64,000 bases of DNA from Paractinoplanes abujensis (lineage in GTDB: Bacteria; Actinomycetota; Actinomycetes; Mycobacteriales; Micromonosporaceae), in contig NZ_JACHMF010000001.1 in the NCBI RefSeq assembly GCF_014204895.1, positions 8,928,001-8,992,000 on the forward strand, read 5' to 3'. Both the position numbers and the translations under genes were made by a program. Below, one piece after another: positions 45,132-53,317 of this stretch; position 1 is the stretch's first letter, and each line of letters opens with the position of its first letter. The notes below the pieces were generated by a model that had not been told where the DNA came from, did not search any database, and worked only from the letters and a program-made list of their open reading frames with translations.

Positions 45132-46274
45132 GCCCCGTGCTGCGATCGGCCGCGATCTTGAACGTGAGATCGAGGAACCACTTGCGGTTGTTCAGGTAGT
45201 TCCGCAGCCGGATGCCGCGGGCCGTCCGGGGCGCCAGGAAACGGCCTGTCGTGTCGCCGCCTTTCTGCGTGCCCCGGGCGAAGCGGCCGATTCTTTTCTC
45301 GTACGCCGTGAAAGCCGCCCGGTGGTCACCGAACGCCGCGGCCAGCTCGCCGGCCAGCACGTACGCGGCGACCAGGGCCGTACCGGTGCCCTGCCCGCCG
45401 ATCGTGGCCCCGCAGGCGGCGTCCCCGACGAGCGCCACGCGCCCCCGGCTCCAGGCCGGGTTGTCGACGCGGCAGATCTGGCCGAACCAGAAGTCACCGC
45501 CGGCCCGATCGAGTTCGTTCAGCAGCCGCGGGGCCAGCCAGCCCATCCCCGCGAACCGGTCGCGCAGGATCGCCCGCGTCGCCGACGGGTCGTGCCGGTC
45601 GTAGGCCAGTGGGGGCGACGCGAACGCGGCGAAGACGGCGGCCCGCCCGGGGTGCCGCCGGTCGCCGCTCACGCTGAGCATGCGGCCCGGGGTGTTGTGC
45701 AGCAGCGAGGTGCCGGTCAGCTCCCACTCGTCCGGCCCGTCCCACCCGGCCACGTAGTAGCCGAGGTGCTTCACGAACCGTTCCTCGGGCCCGAAGACAG
45801 CCGCCGCACCCGTGAGTGCACGCCGTCGGCCCCGATCACCAGGTCGAAGGTGCGCTCCAGCCCGCTCGCGAAGGTGACGTCGACCCCGTCGTCGTGCTCG
45901 GTCAGGGCCGCGATGCTGTCGCCGAACAGGTAGTCGGTGTGCCCGGCCCCGGCCGCGCAGAGCACCCGGGCCAGGTCGCCGCGGTAGACCTCGAGGTCAC
46001 CCCCGGCCAGCCCGGCCGGCCACTCCATGAGCCGCTCACCGTGCTCGTCGACGAACCGCATCGCGGTGCCACCGGTCTCCAGCGCCCGCAGCTCGTCGAG
46101 CACACCCATGCGGGCCAGCAGGCCCATGTGCAGCGGCCCGCGGAAGTCGACGGCCTGCCCGCCGGTCCGCAGCTCGGGCGCGATCTCCACGATCGTCGGC
46201 GCGAACCCGAACCGGCCCAGCCAGTAGGCCAGCGCCGGCCCGGCGATGCTCGCCCCGGAAATGAGGATCCTCAT
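45076..46274 (-). pseudogene. FAD-dependent monooxygenase split by a -1 frameshift
   Basis: The N-terminal part (MRILISGASIAGPALAYWLGRFGF, FAD-binding GxGxxG-like, and DLVIGADGVHSRVRR) runs from 46274 to a premature stop at 45771. The rest (VFGPEERFVKHLGYYVAGW, then the second FAD motif GRVALVGDAACGATIGGQGTG) continues in another frame to 45076. One missing base near 45795-45800, where CTG-GTC-TTC is expected, restores a normal protein of about 398 residues. Either the gene is broken or the base is a sequence error. It is divergent from a TetR gene. A perfect 14-bp palindrome spans its start codon. Confidence 0.85.
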
Positions 46275-46295
46275 GGTCAATGCCTCCCCGTTAAA

Positions 46296-46341
46296 ACTGT
46301 GTCCGACGGACTCAGTTGTTACTGTGTACGGTAGACACGGT
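46296..46341. promoter_or_regulatory. Two TetR-type operator palindromes
   Basis: A near-perfect 21-bp palindrome (46296-46316; arms ACTGTGTCCG and CGGACTCAGT, one mismatch pair) is followed at 46321-46341 by a second site with arms ACTGTGT and ACACGGT. They are 25 bases apart between the divergent monooxygenase and TetR starts. Confidence 0.7.
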
Positions 46342-46358
46342 TCAGCGGAGGGGTCAAG

Positions 46359-47006
46359 ATGACTGTCGACTTCTTGTGGGGCGAGCGCTCCCGGCCGACG
46401 CGTGGGCCCAAGCGGGCGCTCACCCTCGACCGGATCGCCGAGGTGGCGATCGCGGTGGCCGACGCCGAAGGGCTGGCCGCCGTGTCGATGCAGCGGGTCG
46501 CGGCCGAGCTCGGCTTCACCAAGATGTCGCTCTATCGCTATCTGCCCGGCAAGGCCGAACTGGTGGCGCTCATGCTGGAGCGAGCCATCGGCGAACCGCC
46601 CGCGCTCGACGCCGGCGACTGGCGGGCCGCGCTCACCGCGTGGGCCGAGGCGCTGCTCGAGCGTTACCGGCGGCACGGCTGGGCCACCGAGGCGACCACG
46701 GGGGCGCGACCGGTCGGGCCGCACGAACTCGGCTGGATGGAGAACGCGCTGGCCGTGCTGCCGCCCGGGCTGACCGGTGGGCAGCGGATGGACACGGTCG
46801 CCGTGCTGGCCGGTCAGGTGCGCATGGTCGCGGGGCAGTCCGAGGCCGCCTTCGTCGACGTGATCACGCTGGTTCTGCGCGAGCATGCGCAGCGGTTTCC
46901 GGCGGTGGCGGCCGCGGTGACCGACCCGGGCCCCCGCGACCACGCCTTCCACTTCGGCGTGGAGCGCATCCTGGACGGTATCGAGGTCCTGATCCGCGCC
47001 AGGTAA
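46359..47006 (+). CDS. TetR-family transcriptional regulator
   Basis: A 215-residue repressor with the helix-turn-helix SMQRVAAELGFTKMSLYRYLPGKAELVALMLERA and a C-terminal domain like the TetR_C tetracycline-type ligand domain. GGAGGGG precedes the ATG. It is divergent from the FAD monooxygenase, the classic arrangement in which the repressor controls a drug- or polyketide-modifying enzyme. Two palindromes in the shared promoter are its probable binding sites. Confidence 0.9.
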   Translation: MTVDFLWGERSRPTRGPKRALTLDRIAEVAIAVADAEGLAAVSMQRVAAELGFTKMSLYRYLPGKAELVALMLERAIGEPPALDAGDWRAALTAWAEALLERYRRHGWATEATTGARPVGPHELGWMENALAVLPPGLTGGQRMDTVAVLAGQVRMVAGQSEAAFVDVITLVLREHAQRFPAVAAAVTDPGPRDHAFHFGVERILDGIEVLIRAR

Positions 47007-47080
47007 CGTGCGCGACACATTCAGGTGTGAAAGATCTTCAAGTCGGGTAGACCGCGGCTGATTCCCCCTGGAGGTGGCCT

Positions 47081-48751
47081 GTGGTTCTAGCCGCGGAGAG
47101 CGGGCTGAGGCTCGATCTCAACCTTGTCGATTACCTGATCCTGATCCTCTATTTCGCCACCGTCCTGGGGGTGGGCTTCGCGGCCCGAAGAGCGATCAAG
47201 ACCAGCGCCGACTTCTTCCTGTCCGGACGGTCGCTGCCGGCCTGGGTGACCGGCCTGGCCTTCGTCTCGGCCAACCTGGGCGCGCTCGAGATCCTCGGCA
47301 TGGCCGCCAACGGCGCGCAGTACGGCCTGCTCACGCTGCACTACTACTGGATCGGCGCGGTGCCGGCCATGGTGTTCCTCGGCATCGTGATGATGCCGTT
47401 CTACTACGGCTCCAAGGTCCGCAGCGTCCCCGAGTTCCTGAAGCGGCGCTTCAACAAGCCGACGCACATCTTCAACGCGATCAGCTTCGCCGTCGCGCAG
47501 GTGCTGATCGCCGGTGTCAACCTGTTCGCCCTTGCGCTCATCCTGGACGCGCTGCTCGGCTGGGAACTCTGGGTCTCGATCCTGGTCGGCGCGGCCATCG
47601 TGCTGACGTACATCACGATCGGCGGCCTCTCCTCGGCCATCTACAACGAGGTGCTGCAGTTCTTCGTCATCCTGGCCGGCCTGATCCCGCTCACGATCGT
47701 CGGCCTGGTCAAGGTGGGCGGCATCGACGGCCTGTTCGACGCGGTGCGCAGCGGTCCGCTGGGCGACGCCGCCCTGCACACGTGGTCGAACACGGGCAGC
47801 AGCGCCGACAACCCGCTCGGCGCGAACTGGATCGGCATCCTGTTCGGCCTCGGCTTCGTGCTCTCGTTCGGCTACTGGACGACCAACTTCGCCGAGGTGC
47901 AGCGCGCGCTCTCGGCCAAGGACATGAACGCGGCCCGCCGTACGCCGATCATCGCGGCCTTCCCCAAGCTGCTGATCCCGGCCGTCACCGTCATCCCCGG
48001 CCTGATCGCGATCGTGACGGTCAAAGGGCTGGGCGCCGACGAGGGTGATCTCACCTACAACAACGCGATCCCGCTGCTGATGCGCGACCTGCTGCCCAAC
48101 GGCGTGCTGGGCGTCGCGGTGACCGGTCTGCTGGCCTCGTTCATGGCCGGCATGGCGGCCAACGTGAGCGGCTTCAACACCGTCTTCACGTACGACATCT
48201 GGCAGGCCTACATCAAGAAGGGCCGCAGCGACGAGTACTACCTGAAGATCGGCCGGTACGCCACGATCGGCGGTGTCGTCATCGGCATCGGCACGGCGTT
48301 CATCGCCAGCGGCTACGGCAACATCATGGAGTACATCCAGCAGCTGTTCTCGCTGTTCAACGCGCCGCTGTTCGCGACCTTCATCGTCGGCATGTTCTGG
48401 AAGCGGATGACTCCGTGGGCCGGCTTCTGGTCGCTCGTGCTGGGCTTCCTGGCCTCGCTGGCGCTCTACATCGCTTACCTGACCGACGCCATCGCGTTCA
48501 ACTCGGCGCTCGAGCAGAGCTTCTGGGGCGCCGGGGTGGCCTTCGTGACGGCGGTCATCATCGCGGTCGCGGTCACCTTCTTCACGCCCTCCAAGCCCGA
48601 CGACGAGCTGCGCGGTCTCGTCTACGGCCTCGGCGGCACGTCGGACGGCACCGTGATCGTCTCCGGCGAGAAGGTCTGGTGGCGTAACCCCGTCCTGCTC
48701 GGCACGATCGCGGTCGTGCTGGCCATCGCCCTGTACATCCCGGTCTGGTAG
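47081..48751 (+). CDS. Sodium:solute symporter (SSS family)
   Basis: A 556-residue membrane protein with about 13-14 helices. Family features are the N-terminal LVDYLILILYFATVLGVGF, the region TSADFFLSGRSLPAWVTGLAFVSANLGALEILGMAANGAQYG, and GFGYWTTNFAEVQRALSAKDMNAARRTPIIAA-like SSS signature. It imports a sugar or polyol with sodium, as in the SGLT branch; the substrate is unknown. GGAGGTGG precedes the GTG. A small membrane protein gene follows 11 bases later. Confidence 0.9.
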   Translation: MVLAAESGLRLDLNLVDYLILILYFATVLGVGFAARRAIKTSADFFLSGRSLPAWVTGLAFVSANLGALEILGMAANGAQYGLLTLHYYWIGAVPAMVFLGIVMMPFYYGSKVRSVPEFLKRRFNKPTHIFNAISFAVAQVLIAGVNLFALALILDALLGWELWVSILVGAAIVLTYITIGGLSSAIYNEVLQFFVILAGLIPLTIVGLVKVGGIDGLFDAVRSGPLGDAALHTWSNTGSSADNPLGANWIGILFGLGFVLSFGYWTTNFAEVQRALSAKDMNAARRTPIIAAFPKLLIPAVTVIPGLIAIVTVKGLGADEGDLTYNNAIPLLMRDLLPNGVLGVAVTGLLASFMAGMAANVSGFNTVFTYDIWQAYIKKGRSDEYYLKIGRYATIGGVVIGIGTAFIASGYGNIMEYIQQLFSLFNAPLFATFIVGMFWKRMTPWAGFWSLVLGFLASLALYIAYLTDAIAFNSALEQSFWGAGVAFVTAVIIAVAVTFFTPSKPDDELRGLVYGLGGTSDGTVIVSGEKVWWRNPVLLGTIAVVLAIALYIPVW

Positions 48752-48762
48752 GAGGTATCCCC

Positions 48763-49062
48763 ATGGCGGAGAACAACGACCAGGTCGACGAGAAGAAGCT
48801 GTCGGCGGCGGCCCGGCTCTTCGACGTACGGCGGGTCATCGGCGGACTCTTCGTGGTCTACGGCGTGATCGTCACGTTGATCGGCCTCTTCGACAGCCAG
48901 GCCGAGATCGACAAGGCGGAGGGCGTCCGGATCAACCTCTGGATGGGCATCGGCATGCTCGTGCTGGGCCTGCTGTTCCTCCTGTGGCTGCGGCTCAACC
49001 CGCCCAAGGCGCCCGACCCGTCGGATCTCGGCACGGACGACGACCGGCCCCCGGCGCACTGA
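48763..49062 (+). CDS. Small membrane protein paired with the symporter
   Basis: A 99-residue protein with two helices (VIGGLFVVYGVIVTLIGLF and INLWMGIGMLVLGLLFLLWL) and polar ends. GGAGG precedes the ATG. Small two-helix proteins next to SSS transporters recur in actinobacteria (from memory), so it is probably an accessory subunit. That role is inferred. Confidence 0.8.
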   Translation: MAENNDQVDEKKLSAAARLFDVRRVIGGLFVVYGVIVTLIGLFDSQAEIDKAEGVRINLWMGIGMLVLGLLFLLWLRLNPPKAPDPSDLGTDDDRPPAH

Positions 49063-49149
49063 TGGCCGAGGCGGTGTGACCCGGTAGCCATCGGGTTGCA
49101 CCGCCTCCCTTGTTTACAGTCGGGCCCGCGGCGACCGATACACCGGGGC

Positions 49150-49395
49150 ATGGAAGCCATCGCCCCCATCAGCAACGCCCGGGCTGGCGGTTACCGCACC
49201 GCCGGCTGGCAGCAGCAGATCCGAGTCGACTACGCCGTGAACAAGGTCATGCAGACCCACCGGGGTCAGCACGAGGACCAGGTCGCCCAGGCCATTCACG
49301 ACCAGCTCCGCGCCATCGGTGTGGTGCCCAACAACCGCCAGATCGCCCAGTACGCCGCGGCGATCTCGGCGCTGCCCCAACTTCCGCCCAACTAG
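49150..49395 (+). CDS. Hypothetical protein, 81 aa
   Basis: A mostly helical protein (WQQQIRVDYAVNKVMQTHRGQHEDQVAQAIHDQLRAIGVVPNN-type pattern) with no signal or membrane segment. The C-terminal half resembles a small helical bundle. It ends four bases before the convergent dehydrogenase gene. ATG 49150 gives a normal N-terminus, though no clear ribosome site is visible. Function is not recognised. Confidence 0.6.
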   Translation: MEAIAPISNARAGGYRTAGWQQQIRVDYAVNKVMQTHRGQHEDQVAQAIHDQLRAIGVVPNNRQIAQYAAAISALPQLPPN

Positions 49396-49399
49396 CCCG

Positions 49400-50518
49400 T
49401 CAGCGCGCGGGAAAGCGCAGGATCTTGTCGTCGTCGTTGCGGGGATCACCTCGGCCGTCCCGGTTCGAGGTGGTCACCCACAGCGCGCCGTCGGGGGCCA
49501 CGGCCACCGTGCGCAGCCGCCCGTGCTCGCCGGTCAGCGCCGCCTTCGGCGCACCGCCGCCGAGCGGGACCGTCCACAGCCGTTCGCCGCGCAGGCCGGC
49601 CACGTAGAGCGTGTTGCCGGCCACCGCCGCCCCCGACGGTGAGGCCTCGTCGGTGCCCCACTGCACGATCGGGTCGACGTACCGGCCGTTGCCCTCCTTG
49701 CCCTCGACCTCGGGCCAGCCGTAGTTCTTGCCCGGCTGGATCACGTTGACCTCGTCCCACGTGTTCTGGCCGAACTCGATGCCGTACATCTTCTTGTCCG
49801 GCCCCCAGGCCAGGCCCTGCACGTTGCGGTGACCCAGCGACCACACCGGCGAGCCCGGGAACGGGTTGCCCGGCGCCGGCTTGCCGTCCCGGGTGATCCG
49901 CAGGATCTTGCCGTTGACGTTGCCGCGGTCCTGCGACGCGCTGCCGTTGCCGGCGTCGCCCGTGCCCACGTACAGGAAATTGTCGGGGCCGAAGGCGAGC
50001 CGCCCGCCGTTGTGGATGCCCGCCTTCTCGATGCCCTTGAAGATCACCTCGGAGCTGCCACCGAGCGTGAACCGGATGATCCGGTTGTCGCCGCTCGCGG
50101 TGAAGTAGGCGTACACATATTTGTTTCGCTGGTAATCGGGATCGACCGCGACGCCGAGCAGGCCGCCCTCGCCGCCGGCATCCACGCCGTCCACCGTGTG
50201 CACCTTTTTCGGGGTGCCGCCGCCGGCCGGGATCTGCCTGATGTCGCCGCGGTCGCGCTCACTGACCAGCGCCGAACCGTCGGGCAGGAAGGCGAGCCCC
50301 CACGGCACCTCGAGGTCGGCCGCGATGGCCTGCCCCTGGCCCAGGTTGACGGTCCGCGGCTTGTCCGGAGCGGGACTCGCCGCCGCCGTGGAGGGCGGCG
50401 TGGTCGCCGGCGCGAACGTCTCGCCGCTGGGCGCCGAGGCCTCGCCGTCGGAACAGGCGACCAGCAGGAACGCGGTGGCCGAGGCGAACACGAGGCGGGT
50501 GCGGGCGGCGGGTGTCAT
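49400..50518 (-). CDS. PQQ-dependent sugar dehydrogenase-like lipoprotein
   Basis: A 372-residue protein with a lipoprotein signal (TRLVFASATAFLLVAC), a Ser/Pro/Thr linker and a six-bladed propeller of the soluble aldose dehydrogenase (GdhB) type. Visible marks are VPWGLAFLPDGSALVSERDRGDI, GEGGLLGVAVDPDY, HNGGRLAFGPDNFLYVGTGDAGNG and LGHRNVQGLAWGP. These include the His and Arg residues that hold PQQ and calcium in the family. It would oxidise sugars outside the membrane. ATG 50518 gives the signal peptide directly. Confidence 0.9.
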   Translation of the reverse strand: MTPAARTRLVFASATAFLLVACSDGEASAPSGETFAPATTPPSTAAASPAPDKPRTVNLGQGQAIAADLEVPWGLAFLPDGSALVSERDRGDIRQIPAGGGTPKKVHTVDGVDAGGEGGLLGVAVDPDYQRNKYVYAYFTASGDNRIIRFTLGGSSEVIFKGIEKAGIHNGGRLAFGPDNFLYVGTGDAGNGSASQDRGNVNGKILRITRDGKPAPGNPFPGSPVWSLGHRNVQGLAWGPDKKMYGIEFGQNTWDEVNVIQPGKNYGWPEVEGKEGNGRYVDPIVQWGTDEASPSGAAVAGNTLYVAGLRGERLWTVPLGGGAPKAALTGEHGRLRTVAVAPDGALWVTTSNRDGRGDPRNDDDKILRFPAR

Positions 50519-50634
50519 GGCCCAACGGTGCCACGGCCCGGCGAACTTTCCCCGGTTTACCGGACTCATGATCTTCGTTCGTCCGAAGATGGGGCCGCGC
50601 GGCGTCTCGGCCGTGCGGGGCGGAGAGAAGGCGC

Positions 50635-52086
50635 GTGCGAGCGGTCCTCACGGTGATCACCCTGCTGGTGTACGGGTTCATGCCGCCCGTGCCGGCGCGC
50701 GCGGCCACGATCGCGTGGACCGTGTGCCCGGAGGACGCGCAGGTGCAGTGCGGCGAGCTCACGGTGCCGGCCGACTGGGCCGACCCGGCCGGTCCCAAGA
50801 TCACCCTGACCATGGCCCGCCGCCCGGCCACCGAGCCCGCCCACCGGATCGGCGTGCTGCTGGTCAACCCGGGCGGACCGGGCGGCTCGGCCTACGACTT
50901 CACCATCGGCGCGACCGGCTTCTTCGGCGCGGAACTGCGCAAACGGTTCGACATCGTGGGCGTCGACCCGCGCGGGGTGGGCCGCAGCGCGCCCGTGCTC
51001 TGCTCGCGCGACCTGCTCGACACCAAGCCGTCCCCACTGGTCGAGACCGAGCAGCAGTACGCGGCGATGGTCACCTTCAACCGCAAGCTCGCGGCCGACT
51101 GCGCAGCCCGTACGGGCGCCCACTTCGGTCACGTCGACACCGGCAGCGTCGTGCGCGACTTCGACGCGGTGCGCGCCGCCCTGGGCCAGCAAAAGATCAA
51201 CTTCTATGGCGCCTCGTACGGGACCTTGATCGGTCTGCAGTACGCCCAGCGCTATCCCGAGCGGCTGCGCGGCCTGGTGCTCGACAGCGTGATGGACCAC
51301 AGCGCCGGCCTGGACGACTTCCTGCTCCGCGAGACCGACGCCGCCCAGAACGCCTTCGGCGAGTTCGTGAAGTGGTGCAACCGGGACCAGCGCTGCGTGC
51401 TGCGCGGACGGGACCTGCTCAAGCTGTGGGCCTCGGCCATGGTCAAGGCGCGGGCCGGGCAGATTCGCAACCCGTACGACCCGACGCTCAAGCTCAGCCT
51501 GTCCGACCTGCTCACGGCGGCCTTCACGGCCCTTTACGAGCCGCAGTGGTATTCGTTCGCCTACTACCTGCGCGACGCCACCACGCCGGTCGCCGCCAAA
51601 CGCCACCGTGCCGCCCCGCCCGCCGTCGACCTCGTCGACTACAGCTTCTCGCCGGTCATCTGTGAGGACTGGAACCTGCGGGTCAGTGGCTTCGCGGCGC
51701 TGAAATGGCGGATGGGGATCCTGGCCCGCCGGGCCCCGCAGATGCTCGTCTCGCCGCTCGCCCTCAGCGCGCTGACCGGCTGCCTGGGCTGGCCGTCGCC
51801 GCCCGACAACCCGCAGACGGCCATCACCGCGCCGCCCGGCCTGGGACCGATCCTGCTGGTCAACTCGCGGCACGACCCGGCCACCGCCTACCCCTGGGCG
51901 CAGAACGTGGCGGCCCGGCTGGGCAGCCCGGCCGGTCTGCTCACGTACGACGGCTGGGGACACGTCGCGTACAACAAGAGCCCCTGCGTCTCCGGCGTGG
52001 TCGACAGATATCTGCTCAAGCTGCGGCCGGTGGCGCCGGGCGCGCACTGCCCACCGGAGGAACCTGAGCCGTTTGGAGTCGGTTAG
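50635..52086 (+). CDS. Secreted alpha/beta hydrolase, TAP-like (tripeptidyl aminopeptidase type)
   Basis: A 483-residue protein with an N-terminal signal peptide (VLTVITLLVYGFMPPVPARA). The hydrolase core has the oxyanion motif LVNPGGPGGSAYDF, nucleophile GASYGTLIG, acid in LLVNSRHDPATAYPWA and His in DGWGHVAYN. The C-terminal TAP-like domain includes several cysteines. Streptomyces relatives (SlpD/SlpE, Tap) remove N-terminal tripeptides from secreted proteins. GAGAAGG precedes the GTG. It overlaps the following MFS gene. Confidence 0.9.
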   Translation: MRAVLTVITLLVYGFMPPVPARAATIAWTVCPEDAQVQCGELTVPADWADPAGPKITLTMARRPATEPAHRIGVLLVNPGGPGGSAYDFTIGATGFFGAELRKRFDIVGVDPRGVGRSAPVLCSRDLLDTKPSPLVETEQQYAAMVTFNRKLAADCAARTGAHFGHVDTGSVVRDFDAVRAALGQQKINFYGASYGTLIGLQYAQRYPERLRGLVLDSVMDHSAGLDDFLLRETDAAQNAFGEFVKWCNRDQRCVLRGRDLLKLWASAMVKARAGQIRNPYDPTLKLSLSDLLTAAFTALYEPQWYSFAYYLRDATTPVAAKRHRAAPPAVDLVDYSFSPVICEDWNLRVSGFAALKWRMGILARRAPQMLVSPLALSALTGCLGWPSPPDNPQTAITAPPGLGPILLVNSRHDPATAYPWAQNVAARLGSPAGLLTYDGWGHVAYNKSPCVSGVVDRYLLKLRPVAPGAHCPPEEPEPFGVG

Positions 52087-53299
52087 GCCGGGCAGAATCG
52101 AGCTGGTGTCCCCGTCGTTCGTTCTGGCCCGCTACGTGGGGGCCGCCGTCTTCGCCCGGCTCGCCGACGAGGGGGCCCGGGTCTCGATTCTGCTGCTGGT
52201 TCTCGAACGCACCGGCGACCCCGCGCTCGGCGGCATCCTGATCGCGGCCTTGATGGTGCCGCACGTGCTGGCCGCCCCGGTGGTGGGCGCGATCGCCGAC
52301 GCCGTCCGCGGCCGCCGCCTGCTCTACGCGACGGCCTACGCTCTGTACGCGGGCTGCCTGGCCGCCGCGGCCGCGATGGCCGGCCGGTCCACCCTGGGCG
52401 CCGCGATCGTGCTGGTGCTCGCCGGGTGCGTCGCGCCGCTGCTCATCGGTGGGCTCAGCAGCCTGCTGGGCCAGTTGGTGCCCGACCGGCTCGAACGAGC
52501 CTTCGGGCTCGACGTGATGTCGTACAGCGTGGCCGGGATCGCCGGTCCGGCGCTGGCCGCGGTGCTGGCCGGGCTGGCCGGGGCCGCCTGGTCGACGGTG
52601 GGGCTGGCCGCGCTCGTGCTGGCCGCGGCGGCCATCCTGATCACCTTGCCGCTGCCGGTGGCGACCGGGCCGCGCCGGCTGGCCTCCCCCCTGGCCGCGT
52701 TCGCGCTGATGGCGCGGCGGCCCCGGCTGGGCGCGGTCACCGCCGGCACGGTGTTCAGCATGGCCGGCTTCGGGGCCCTGCCGCTGGTGGCCGCGCTGAT
52801 TGCGGCGGACGAGCACCGGCCCGAGCTGACCGGCGTGATCCTCTCCGCGGGGGCGGCGGGCGGGCTGATCGGTTCGCTGCTGTGCACCCGCTGGCCGATC
52901 CGCCGGTGGCGGCCGGAGTGGGTGGTGGCCTTCTGCCTGCTCGCCACCGCGCTGCCCTTCGCGATCCTGATCCTGCTGCCCGGCGGCTGGGCCGGGCTGC
53001 CCCTTTTCGCGCTCGCCGGTGGGCTGGGCGCGCCGGTGTCGGTGGCGGTTTTCGCCGTACGGGACCAGGAGTCCCCGCCGGAGCTGCGCACACAGGTCTT
53101 CTCGCTCGGGGCCGGGCTCAAGGTCACCGCGGCCGCGGCCGGGGCTGCCGCCGCGGGACTGGCGGCCGGGGCCGGCGCCGCCGTGATTCTGGCCGCGATC
53201 GCGCTCTGCCAGTTGCTCGGCGCGGCCTCGGTCGTGCTGGTGGGCCGCGTCACCCCCACGTCTCCGCCGCCCCGGAGTATCGTTAGCCAGGCTAACTAG
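52073..53299 (+). CDS. MFS transporter
   Basis: A 408-residue membrane protein with about 12 helices, extremely alanine- and glycine-rich. The loop after helix 2 (GAIADAVRGRRLLY) is the MFS motif A form. Helices 7-12 repeat the pattern. It is probably an exporter; the substrate is unknown. The TTG at 52073 overlaps the preceding gene by 14 bases and has GGAGG upstream; GTG 52106 is an alternative start that removes eleven polar residues. Confidence 0.85.
   Translation: MESVRPGRIELVSPSFVLARYVGAAVFARLADEGARVSILLLVLERTGDPALGGILIAALMVPHVLAAPVVGAIADAVRGRRLLYATAYALYAGCLAAAAAMAGRSTLGAAIVLVLAGCVAPLLIGGLSSLLGQLVPDRLERAFGLDVMSYSVAGIAGPALAAVLAGLAGAAWSTVGLAALVLAAAAILITLPLPVATGPRRLASPLAAFALMARRPRLGAVTAGTVFSMAGFGALPLVAALIAADEHRPELTGVILSAGAAGGLIGSLLCTRWPIRRWRPEWVVAFCLLATALPFAILILLPGGWAGLPLFALAGGLGAPVSVAVFAVRDQESPPELRTQVFSLGAGLKVTAAAAGAAAAGLAAGAGAAVILAAIALCQLLGAASVVLVGRVTPTSPPPRSIVSQAN
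53282..53296. promoter_or_regulatory. 15-bp perfect palindrome upstream of the ABC exporter genes
   Basis: GTTAGCC-A-GGCTAAC lies at the very end of the MFS gene, 21 bases before the ABC exporter start. It partly resembles halves of the IdeR/DmdR iron box but has a wider centre. It is probably an operator. Confidence 0.5.
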
Positions 53300-53317
53300 A
53301 CGCTCTTGGAGGCGCCG

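Noticed and set aside
53282..53296. Iron box bound by IdeR/DmdR
   Set aside because: Only the half-site letters resemble the box; the centre is too wide and no iron genes are nearby, so it is kept only as an unassigned palindrome.
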